From positions 36,239,511 to 36,303,510 of the forward strand of contig NC_031495.1 in assembly GCF_000237925.1 (NCBI RefSeq): 64,000 bases of DNA. Reading direction: 5' to 3'. The translations under genes were made by a program, and so were the position numbers. This document shows, in pieces, positions 36,270-47,900 of the stretch (its first letter is position 1; each line of letters begins with the position of its first letter). The notes under the pieces were generated by a model. The model saw only the letters and a program-made list of their open reading frames with translations, was not told the DNA's origin and ran no database searches. The stretch is from Schistosoma mansoni (Eukaryota > Platyhelminthes > Trematoda > Strigeidida > Schistosomatidae).

Positions 36270-37640
36270 CTATTGTTATCGGGACATAACAGTATATAAG
36301 GCTTTTGAAATGTTAATAAACTTCTCAGGCACATCCTTCAATAGACAGTACCAGAGAACAGTCCTCTCCAACGAGTCGAAGATAGCCCTGATGTGAAGAA
36401 ACACTACGATTGTTGACCTGTGATAACTATGACAGAGTTCTAACACTTGGCGGAGGGTGAAGATATGATCAATACATCGTCGACCAGAACGAAAACCAGC
36501 ATGCTCCTCGCCAGTCAATCTTTCTTTGGTTTTGAGCAATCTACGAAATATGTCAGAAGCCAACCGTTTGGACACAATCGGAAGTAGACTTATTCCTCGA
36601 TAGTTGTTATGAAAACGACGTGAACCCTTTTTAAAGATGGGAACAACTATCGACCCATTCCATGATGTTGGAACACTCTCTAGCTCCCAGACCTTTGCAA
36701 AAAGACGGCAGTTCCTTAACCAGAAAGTCACCACAATCTTTATAAAGAGCCGGAGGTCAGTCATGTGGGCCTGGTGATTTGTAGCGCTTTAAGAATTGGA
36801 GTTCCTTGCGGACTTCCACCTCGTTTGGTGGATCAGTCGTCACAGGCCATGGAGGGCAGAGCAGTCTGATCGATGTTGTTGGAGCAACAGGCCAGTTGAA
36901 CTGTCCTTCGAAGAACTTTGCCTATCGTCCAAGACGTAGATGGATGTTAGTGATTAGCATCCTGTCATCCTAATAGATTGTTTCACTCACACCAGACTGC
37001 TTGCTGCCAGTGTCTCGGATGAGTTGAAAGAGCTTCCAGCAGTTACCAGATGCAGCTGCTGCTCCCAGGTCATTAGCACGCTCCAACCACCAGGCTTCTC
37101 CGTCCTTACGCAGGCTTTATCTAATTTCTTTACGTAACAGTCTTCGTTTGTGGTCAAACTCACGGTCACCCGGAGTAGACCGACGGCCTTCGATGAATTG
37201 TAAAGACCCTGAAGAAACCCAGTACTTATAAGCGGGACGTTTTGCGAAGCCGCAAGCGGCTTTACTCGCCATTTTCATGGCGTCATACACTTGCAACCAA
37301 TGCTCATCTGTACTTTTCGGTGAGATGTTAGCTAGCCTAGAAGCTAGCTCGGTTTGATACTTAGTTGTAACAGAAGTTACAACCAACTTACTGATATCAA
37401 TCCGTTTATGTCGATGAATTAGTTGGTCACTAAAAAGTAAGATTAGCGCAAAAAGGGCATGATCAGAGTCCAGATAGGTACTCCAAAAGGAGCGGCAGTC
37501 TTGTACACAACCACGCCAGCGGTAGCTAATCGCTATGTGATCTATCTGAGTTCAGGCTTGAGATGCAGAGGGAGGAGGACGCCAAGTAGCACATTGGCGA
37601 TGACTGTGCCGGTAGTGTTAGCCAGATGACGAAAAGACAT
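36270..37640 (-). mobile_element. LINE family C, endonuclease-end to mid-RT
   Basis: Minus-strand RTE-like LINE distinct from family A. It carries the end of the endonuclease (DSDHAL near 37465), the linker (ASKAACGFAKRPAYKYW near 37275), the RT entry (VPTSWNGSIVVPIFKKGSRR near 36670, NNYRGISLLPIVSKRLAS near 36610), HAGFRSGRRCIDHIFTLRQV near 36500 and VVFLHIRAIFDSLERTVLW near 36400. It ends after KALYTV at about 36275. The altered HIRAIF (normally LDIRAAF) and several frame breaks show it is inactive. Confidence 0.8.
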
Positions 37641-38141
37641 AGTTTCTTACACCTATTTCTTCTCACTTAGATGGACCTTTCTAATCTAACAACACTTAAC
37701 CGACTGTTAATGGAGATCCAATCGATTAGTACAACACCAACGCCAGAAAAACCAGACGAGGATGCCATAGGGTCGTAGTAATAATAAATAAAAGAGATCA
37801 CAGGAATATTATGCTGAAAAAGTGGAAGATATGTAGACGGTGAAACATAAATGTTCTGATTGTGAGGGATTATCGAGATTAGTCTTGTTTATTGAGGGTT
37901 CTCTACATGGGATTTACATCAGTTAGGATACTATTGAAACCCAGGTTCATCGTGCATAAATATTTCATCAATGCATACCTATAGCTCCGTAAAGGATATA
38001 AATCTGGACTTTCTCGGGCGATGCTTACTTGTGTAAAAGTAATTTGAAAGAAAGCTAGAAGCGGTCATACCGAAACGTGACATCAGTTCATAAGGTCATT
38101 GATTGTTGTTTGAGTTGTATAGCTGTATGCGGACAGTCGCT
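37641..38141. other. Gene-free spacer
   Basis: Half a kilobase between two oppositely oriented LINE copies. Nothing was recognised. Confidence 0.4.
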
Positions 38142-40503
38142 GTTACACTGAAGTGGTGGTCGGGCTTGCCTATCGTGATGAACGAATTGGTCTATACTGC
38201 CTGGAACAATCGTTCCTCAAGGTCCTACCATGCCAGGCAGGTCGGTTGAAGAGCGGTAAGATTAAAAGCAGCAAACCTAAGGTTCAAGGGAGACGTCGTA
38301 CTGCTGACCGTACAGAGGTGTGACGACAGTAAGGTGTTTCCCTTAGACAACCAGCATAACAGCGATGCTGCCTTCCCACACCGAGGGATGAGGTTAGTAA
38401 AGGTCGACCCTAAAAATGCACACCTTGCCTTATCTCGTGGATATCTGCCTCTGGTAGTAAGGTCATAACAAGTACGGGGCTAACACAAAAATTACTCACA
38501 AAAAGGTCGTGTGTGACCGACCTCAAGCAGTTGTCCCTTGGGCACTGTGGTCACGCTCTCAGGTCACTGAGACCACTTCTAATCCAACTTCCTTTTCAGG
38601 TACCTCTAGAAGAACCCTTCCACAGTGTGGGCAACCGGGAAGTGATAACGGCCCTCTTATCTCTAACAGCACTCAAGATCACTGTATTCATGATCAATCT
38701 CCTTCAATTCCTATTACTCCTACCTCGACTTTCAAAACTCAACTTCCTCTTTCGGCTTCTCCTCAAGTGTCACCATGGCCAAAGATTCGAGTGCGCCAAA
38801 CACTGTCCGAGGTCCACTGAAACCTCGCTTCAAACTACAAATTGGAGCCTTCAACGTACGTACTTTAAGCCAAATCGGTCAACAGGCCTCCTTAGCTAAA
38901 ACCCTAGAATCTCGTACCATTGATGTATGCTGTGTCTCCAAAACACGCATACAGGATTCTAGTGTGGTCAATCGCCTGTCCTCACCTCGTCAAAACGGAG
39001 AGCCGACGAGATACACCCTCCATGTATCTGACGACTCGATGGCTAGTTCTCATGGACTTGCAGGTGTAGGCATAGCACTTAGTACGAGAGCAGAACAAGC
39101 ACTATTGGAAGGAATCTCCATTAACAGTCGCCTATGTGCTGTTCGGCTAAACGGCTCCGTAAGAACTCGGAAGGATAGGGACACACGTTGTTTCCTTTTC
39201 GTCGTTTCTGCCTACGCTCCCCCTGACTGCAGCCCGGATGAGGCGAAAGCCGAATTTTATAGAAAACTCTCAGAACATCTTCGAAAAGCTAAACGCTCAG
39301 ACATTGTATTCGTAGCAGGTGACTTTAATGCCCAAATAGGTAGCTTAAACCAAACAGAAAGACATTTAGGTGGGTATTTTAGTGTCCCGATTCAGCGAAA
39401 AAAGAAACCGGAATTAAGAAGTCAATTGTAAGCGAGACAATCTCGGAAAAAGATGAGACTCTTATCCGCTCTCAGCCCAGACATTTGGAACGATGGGCGG
39501 AACACTTTAGAGAACAGTTTAGCTAGCCTTCAGCTACTATATAGTTACCCACCATTCCCAAACAGTCTGAATGGAACATTGAAGTAAGTCCCTCGACTCT
39601 ATTTGAAGTTCAAAAAGCTATAGCTAATCTGAAACGAGGAAGAGCAGATGGATTGGCTCCAGAGGTCTTAAAATATGATGGTCCAGTTTTAGCGACTGGG
39701 TTGACTAATATTTTAGCTAAAATCTGGGAGTTGAACGTAATCCCATCTGACTGGTCACAATCACTGATTGTCCCAATATATAAGAAGGGGTCAAAATCAT
39801 CCTGCAATAACCATAGAGAGATTAGTTTGACTAATATAGCATCTAAAATACTAGCCTCAATAATTATCGGGCGCCTGACAAAGACTCGTGAACTGCAAAC
39901 ACGAGGAAATCAGGCTGACTTCAGATCTGGTCGTGGCTGCGTCGACCACATATTCACTATTCGTCAGGTTTTAGAGCACAGATATGCTTATCGGCGTTAG
40001 AAAATGATCGTTCTTCTTGACTTAAAAGCAGCATTTGACTCTGTAGACCGAGAGGTTCTGTGGCAGTGTCTGTGATTGAAAGGTGTACCTGAGAAGTACA
40101 TAAACCTTGTGAAGGCTATTTACTCGAACACTACCAGTCATGCGAGAGCTCATGGCGAACTGTCATATGATTTTACAACATCAAGTGGTGTCCGTCAAGG
40201 CTGTCCACTATCTCCATTGTTTGTTTAACTTCATCATAGGCCTAGTGCTGGGAATAACGCTCTCGTCGACCGAATTTTCAGGAATCGGTCTCCTACCAGG
40301 AGATCCACTTGCCGACTTAGAATACGCAGACGACATAGTCCTGTTTTGTGAAAACGCTGATAAAATGCAGAGTCTTTTGGTAGCACTGAGCAACAGTGTC
40401 AGGATGTTTGGGATGAATCTCCCCCCTCTAAATGTAAGTTGTTGCTCCAGGACTGACCTGAACCATGGATAGGGAGTGAAGTAGTCGAACGCGTCGACAA
40501 CTT
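38142..40503 (+). mobile_element. LINE family A, internally deleted and 3'-truncated copy
   Basis: Has the family's 5' UTR (38142-38770) and endonuclease (MAKDSSAPNTVRGPLKPRFK at 38775, GDFNAQIGS near 39320). Then about 0.7 kb is missing: at about 39400 the endonuclease jumps straight into the linker before the RT. RT follows (DGLAPEVLKYDGPVLATGLT near 39645, FLLNF-like and LEYADDIVLF near 40315). The copy breaks off at 40503 against SINE-like copy 5. Stops at about 39997 and 40074 are shared with the copy at 52803-54705. Confidence 0.88.
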
Positions 40504-40505
40504 AA

Positions 40506-40935
40506 TTGTGTGAGAGCTATGATGCCGCCCGGGTGCCCAGACCGAAACAGGTGGTTTTCTTAGGTGGCCACACTCCTAGCCTTTGACGTGGAGGTCTGAC
40601 TCACAAGGCAGCGAAGCATCGTTTTGAGATGCAGTCCCATGGTAGCCGGTGACCAATACTTGGTTCATACGCCATTAGTTCCCTCAGGATACTGGAGCCC
40701 ATGTGCACCATTGGTTTGGAATCATTGTTTTCCAACTCCCTTAGGTGGACTCACCGTGTCCCCCCGCCTAGTTAAAGCTCCGGACATTCGCTTTTCGTCC
40801 TTTCAATTTCGTAAGCAACCAGCTCGCCGCGAGAAGGTAGTGAGTAGATTTTTCTGGCAGAGACTGCATACTCGTGGCCATGTGAGAGCTTTTTGAGGGG
40901 GCCCTCCCCACTCTCGCCCGTATCAGGGCATTTGG
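40506..40935 (-). repeat. SINE-like repeat, copy 5, 3' tail missing
   Basis: Minus-strand copy with a normal 5' end near 40935 (CGGGCGAGAGTGGGG block). It stops at about 40506, short of the family's tail, exactly where the family A LINE fragment ends. The junction is therefore a breakpoint rather than a simple insertion. Confidence 0.75.
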
Positions 40936-41890
40936 GGGAAAATAGTATTACTTGCGACTATATGAACTACTCGTGTTTGAATGGTACTAAGAATGCACAA
41001 ATCAGGTTCATAAGATTTGCATGTGAGTCAAAAGTCTAAATATTTCCAAGTTAGTGTTAATGCAACTTGTAAAAGAGGTAGCGATTTATTTATAACTCGT
41101 TTTTAAGGCGCTGTAAAAATTTTATTCAGTCTTTATGGTTGCTTATTCGGGGACTACAAATGGACGTAAAATAATAGTAGATTTAGTTTCATGAATGGTT
41201 ATCAGTTGCCCAAATTGTATTATTTCATATCAGTTATTCATCATCCCATCCACTTTGATAACCAATCCACCTGAAATCAAATTCGTAACCAATAGCACTT
41301 ATAAATTATATGTACGGAAAAAGAACAGTTGCTGATCGTTTGTTATTACAATATGGGCTCGCAATATTCAGATAAGGCACAAATTCGAGCTCCTGACCTC
41401 ACGTACTCATGCAAGTCACTTCTTCATGGAATAAAACCTGCTGGTTTTTACACTTATATTTATTGTAGAATGAATTTGATCATGTTATCCACTATCATGT
41501 AAAGAACCATAGGCCCCTATGCTAGTCTCCGTAGTGATACAAAACAATGGTTATTGGATTCTACTAAATAACTGAACTAGATCACTTTTCATTCTCTATT
41601 GAATCTGTTTTTATGTCTATTGCTTTTAGTTCCCTGGTAATTTCGTGTCCTCGTCCTAGGTTGTTCTCACAGTTCTCTTCCTTCCGTTGATTCTTCTTAC
41701 TATTGGGAAGTTATACAACCTAATATTATACATTGTTCTGTGGAATGTACGTTTTCATGTTTCCGACACGAAACATCATCACATCACATTAAAAAACGAT
41801 ATTAATGAATGCTCTGACCACTTAGTAGTAAATGTGTATGATTTATTTTATGGCCAGTTGATTTAATTTATATATATCATAATTTGTCTT
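40936..41890. other. Upstream region of MRE11
   Basis: About 1 kb of AT-rich sequence between the SINE-like copy and the MRE11 start. No conserved element was recognised apart from the acceptor-like site described separately. Confidence 0.5.
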
Positions 41891-41917
41891 TCAGATTTTA
41901 ACTTGGTTATATAAATG
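41880..41917 (+). promoter_or_regulatory. 3' splice-acceptor sequence just upstream of MRE11 start
   Basis: TTTGTCTTTCAG ends at 41894, twenty bases before the ATG at 41915, with a pyrimidine run and upstream TATATATCATAAT. It could accept a 5'-UTR exon or a spliced leader. Confidence 0.55.
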
Positions 41918-44900
41918 CCAAATGTTGGTGGTAATGAAAATGTACTCCGTGTGCTAGTGTCTACAGATAATCATGTAGGATATGCCGAAAAAGATGGTTT
42001 AAGGGGTCAAGACTCTTTTCGAACATTTGAGGAGATTCTACGTCTGGCAGTTTCACACAATGTGGATTTTATCTTATTTGCAGGCGACATTTTTCATGAA
42101 AGTCGACCTTCTATGAGGTCTTTACATGAAGTAATGCGTTTACTTCGTATATATTGTTTGGGAAGTAAACCAGTTCAATTTGAACTTCTTAGTGAAGCCA
42201 AGACTATATTTGCTAATACAGCGTTTCATACTGCAAATTATTTAGATGGTAATCTAAATGTTGGAATTCCCGTGTTTACCATTCATGGAAATCACGATGA
42301 TCCTTCAGGTCCTGGTGGCTTATGTGCAGCTGATTTACTGCATACCGCTGGTTTGATAAATCTGTTTGGGAAGTTCTCTTCAGTAGAACGGATCGATTTG
42401 ACCCCCGTTCTGCTACGCAAGGGAAATACTCGTGTGGCCTTATATGGCCTTGGATCTGTTCGAGAAGAGAGGCTTCATCGTTTGTTTTTAAATAATAGTG
42501 TCACTTTTTACCGTCCTACTGAGTGTGTAGATGACTGGTTTTCAGTTTGCACAGTTCACCAAAATCGTGTTCATCACGGCCCTACAAGTTATTTGCCTGA
42601 AAACTTCCTCCCAGATTTTCTTGACCTCATTATTTGGGGCCATGAACATGAATGTCGTGTAGAACCAGAATGGAACTCTTCTAAAAACTTTTATGTTGTT
42701 CAGCCAGGGAGTTCTGTAGCTACTGCTCTATCTGAAGGTGAGGCACAAGATAAAGCTGTTGCATTATTGGAAATCAGAGAAAAAGAGTTTAAGGTTGGTT
42801 CTGATTTCCACATATAAGTTGGATATCTTTATTTTTTTTGAACTGTCCGTTATGTAGTGTGTACTAATTCAACAAAAATGACTGAATTATGTATTTCTTG
42901 AATTAGGCCAAATGATCCGTTCTAGGCATGAATTATGTTACGTGCTAGTTCTAAATTTTGACATCTCTCTTCTCAATCGTTTGTGTATTTACGCTCGTCC
43001 GACTTGATAATTCTTATTATTTGTGATAAAGTGGTTGATGTTTTGGTTGAAATTTTCTTTATTTCTAAAACAACGCATTTTAAAACTTTTTACATTGTAT
43101 TAGCATTGGAAGCAGTTTTTAAGGATTACAATTATCTGTACAATCAATCGTAGTTTATTATGAGCCAGCTGTTCATCAATCTGCTAATCAACCTCAATAT
43201 AACTTCATTTTTTGGTCAGCTTCATCTGATCATTCCACACTAACAGTGAGGACAAGTAAAAAAGTTGTCCGAATTATAATGTGCAGTTAGGAATATCCTT
43301 GTTCTAATAGGAAGGTATAAATGAATCCCAAAATAATGGCTGTTAAATGTCTTGGCATTTTTTTTGTTATCAAGTCAATATGAATTGCTTAACTCTTTCT
43401 ACCAGAATCAACGCAAATATTTCAAATGCAAGTTTGAATGTGCTCAGGTCAATAAATTATTCTCATCACATAGGGAAATCGGTATACGCTGAAAGTTGAT
43501 ATAGTAGTTTTCTATTTTATTACTGAATAGATAGATCGGGATTGCTTACTATCAAGTTTTTTCCTCTCATCCCATCCTTTGTTATCTTGCAAGATTTTGA
43601 TGTGGGTAATAAAACTCATTACTTCCTCTAAAAAAAATCCCAATATTTTCATATCCTTTATTCAAAAACTGAAGTATTTTTCTGATACTATGCAGTATGG
43701 TAGCAGGCGAAGTTGAATTTTATTTGGCTTATATGGTTTTCCGTTTATTTCTATCGTAACAAATCGCCACCATAAAAGTATGAGTTTTTTGATTTAAAAG
43801 TTTCTGGAAATCAAGAATTGTTACGTTTTATTACTTTTCACCCTATTAATCAGTGGATGAAAATTTACGATAGATCCATGCTAAGAAAATTAGGCATTTG
43901 CATATAGCTAAATAAAAAAATAAATCACCGTATTAGTGCGCCACAGTTGAAATGTATATCATAGTATTGTTATTTTTCTATAGCCGTGCACCTCTTTTAC
44001 TTTTAGGTCACACGTCTACCTTTACGTACTGTCAGACCATTTTTATTTAAGGATCTAATTCTACAGGATTATGTGCCAAAGCTGGATCCAAATGCATTTG
44101 ATGTTGTCAGGCGAATCGAGTCAATATGTGACAAGCTTATTGAATCAGAAATAAGCAAGGCTGTAACTTTTTCATCTGAAGCTTTAGCAAGTGAACTGAA
44201 CGTTGATGCAAGTAAATCAACCAGTGCTGCAGAATATGAATGCAATGAAAATATCAAAATCACATCAACTCAACGACTACTTCCCCCAGTTGAACCACTT
44301 ATACGATTACGCGTAGACTTAAGCGGTGGATTCGAATCATTCAGTGGACTTAGATTTGGTCAAAAATTTGTTGGTCGTGTGGCCAACCCTAAAGTAAGAA
44401 TTCGGTATTTGATAGTCTCACACTTTAAGCTTTAAAGTTGATGGCATTTTTTTCCGTGAAGGCCAATCCACAAGTTAGTTTAATTCTACAAATATTTGAC
44501 TTAGCCTTTTGACAGTTGATTTAGTACTGTGACATATTTTTGCTTAGTGCGTCTTACTCTATATTATCAAGTGAAAATATTTTATTCTGTAGGATATCAC
44601 ACAAACATAACTGAAAATGATTGTACATGCCAGGATGTTTGAGATTCGTTTCTCCCCCTCTAAATGTAAGTTGTTACGCCAGGACTGTCCTGCGTTAACA
44701 CCTGAACCATGGATAGGGAGTGAAGTAGTCGAACGCGTCGACAACTTCACTTATCTTGGAAGTCTGATCAGCCCTAATGAGTTAGTGTCTGACGAAATCT
44801 CTGCACGGATTCAAAAAGCCCGTTTGGCTTTTTCCAACTTACTTCACCTATGGTGAAGGCGAGATATCCATTTATCAATTAAGGAAGGAGTATACTGCAC

Positions 44901-47900
44901 AGCAGTTCGCTCCGTTCTACTTTACAGCTGCGAAATTTGGCCATTTAGATTAGAAGATATTTGTAAGTTACTAGTATTTGACCACAGATGTCTTAGAAAT
45001 ATTGCTTGCGTCTGCTGCGATCACCGGGTAGGTAACAGTGAGGTTAGACACAGGGTATTAGGGAATGATGGTGAATCAGTTGATGAGGTTGTGAATCTTC
45101 ATCAACTGAGATGGTTGGGCCACGTGTTACGTATGCCTGAACACCAATTACCACGACGCGCAATGCTGAATAGTGTTGGAGATGGTTGGAAGAGAGTTAG
45201 GGGCGGCCAAACCATAACGTGGCATCAGTGCTTGAAGTCACTAACTTCTAGTCTTAGCCATGTTGGTAGATGCAGACTACTTGGTTGGGGTCCGCGAGAC
45301 TAGTGGTTGGAGACTCTGTGTTACATGGCTCAGTATAGATCACAATGGTGTAGGTGTATGTACTCTTTGTCTTCCCTTAAACTGAGATAAAAACTCTATA
45401 CCTTTCTTTCTACGAACTAATTTTATCCCCCCCCGTATCATATCCTTATATGCAATCTTCGTTGATATGTATTACTATCATTGAAGTTTTTACTTCTATG
45501 AATTCGGTGTTAATCTTGTTGTGCTTATGAGGTGTGACAACTTGAACCGATGCTTGTATGTGCCTGGTCCTACGTTATAACTGACCGACCGAAGTTCCTT
45601 TAAATATCAACAAAATACCAAAAAAGTATAAATAAAAAAAGCAGCAACATGATGCGAATTTACTGCTTCTGTTTGGAGACAGATTATATCTAGGGCAGTC
45701 ACGCTGTACATACACTCATCTAAATTTAAGAGCGTCTGCTTGATCTAGATTGCTAGAAACGCTTCTGATACAACAGTTTTTGAGAAAAATATTTGCCTAA
45801 TCAATAGTAGTTAAAATATTCATGAGAATGATGTTTGAGTAAACTCTACTTCCCGTTTTCTGTTAATTGTAAAGGATTTAATTGTTTTTAATCGAAATCG
45901 TGAAAAATTGGCTGCTGCGCAAGCAAATCGCGCTTTAAAATCTGGTCTACAGAACAGTACGATTTGCAGTGATCCAGATGAAATGGAAGTTGAAAGTAAA
46001 AAAGTTGGATTAAATTCTGCTGAAGTTGAAGAGCTTGTACGTCATTATCTACTACAAATGGTTGAGAGTAAAGGACAAAAACCATCAGAAGAGTTAACCT
46101 GTGGGTTGAGCTTATTCACTACAAGTGAACTTGAACGTGGACTCAGACGATATGTAGATCGGGGTATTTCCGATGCTATAAATCACATCTCATCATCTAT
46201 TTTGAACAAAGCCATTCGACATCTTAGAATGCGTAAAGCTCCAGAAGAACGTATTGTCACTGATATTTTGTCATTTTGCTATACTCGAAGCACTAATTCT
46301 ACACAAAATGAGGACAGTGATAAAGAAGAAAACGAAGGTCAGTGTGTTGAATTGGTTTAGGAACATAATCACCACGTATCTCATGTTTGTTAATTTTTTA
46401 TAACTAGTTGATTTTATATGATTTCTATTTCACCATATGATGTGAAATTCTAACCAAGTTAAACATAGGAAATCTGGATAAAACCCAAGATTAACAAATA
46501 GTTCAGCTGTTGCTGCATTATTAATTATGTTTTTTATCAGTCAGTCAGGCATCTACAATGTAAAACCAGGCTGGTTGCTTTGTAGTCAAGTACAATTGAA
46601 TGTTTCATACCACATATATTACTTATGGGATTTGCTAATACCATTTGAGTTACAGTAGGTTAAACCGAGTTCGAACATGTAATCTAGTAGTTGAAGACCA
46701 AGTGATTGAACGAATAATTTACTGCCTTTATTTACCCCAATTGCTTAAACTCTAAGATCAAAGTTCCTTAACCGTAGGTTAATAGTCAATTACTCAAATA
46801 GACCAACAAAAATTTAGTAGAAACAGTCTTATTTATATTAAAGACCTGTGTCTCCCGGTAAAAGTTCAGCTCCTGGAGATTTAGATGATAAAAGTGTTAT
46901 CTCTAAAAACATGTCAACGACAAAGTTAAATAAGAATGGGGAGAGTGGACAGCCCTGACGAACACCATTGAGGTAATCAATTCTGGTGACAGTTCGCCAT
47001 AGGCTCTAACTCGACCAGTTGTGTTCGAGTAGAGAGCCTTTATAAGGTTAATGTACTTCTTTGGTACTCCTTTCAGTGACAAACTGCTACAGAACCTCAC
47101 GATCAACGGAGTCAAATGCCGCCTTAAGGTCAAGAAGTACTATTATTGTGGGGCGTCTGAATGTGTGTTTGTGTTCCAGGACGTGACGTAGAGTGAATAT
47201 CTGGTCTATACAACCACGTCCAGGTCGGAAACCAGCCTAGTCTTCTCTAGTCTGCTCTTCACGAGTTTTGGTTGGGCGTTGAAGTATTATTGAAGCTAAT
47301 ATTTTAAACACTATATTAGTCAAATTGATTCCTCTGTGATTGTCACAAGAGGACTTTTGTCCTTTCTTATAAACTGGCACAATCAGTGATTGGGACCAGT
47401 CAGATAGAATTACGCCTAGTTCCCAGATTCTACCTAAGACCTCAGTCAATCTCGCCGCTAGTACTGGACCTCCATCCTTAAAAATCTCAGGTGTAAACCT
47501 GTCAGGGCCTGCTGCTCTCCCACGCTTCAGATTTCCTATAGCTTCTTCAACCTCGTTAACAGTTAAAGGACTTACACTAACTTCCCATTCAAGTCGACTG
47601 GGGATCGTGGGAAACCGAAGTGTGACTGAAGACCAGTTGAGCTGATCCCTAAAGTGTTCTGCCCATCGATCCAATCTCCTAGATTGAGAATGAATAATAT
47701 GTCTATCTATTCCCGAGATAGTTTCGCTGACAGTTGGGTTCCTAATACCGGTTTCTTTAACAAGTCTGAACAGTTGTCTGCTGTTGACTACTGCCACTGC
47801 CTTTTCCAACTCTCTTGCTTTCGCTACCCACCACTGCTCGCGATCATTGCGTAGACTTTTTGTTAACCCGCGAACTATTTTTATTCCTCTGTATCATATC

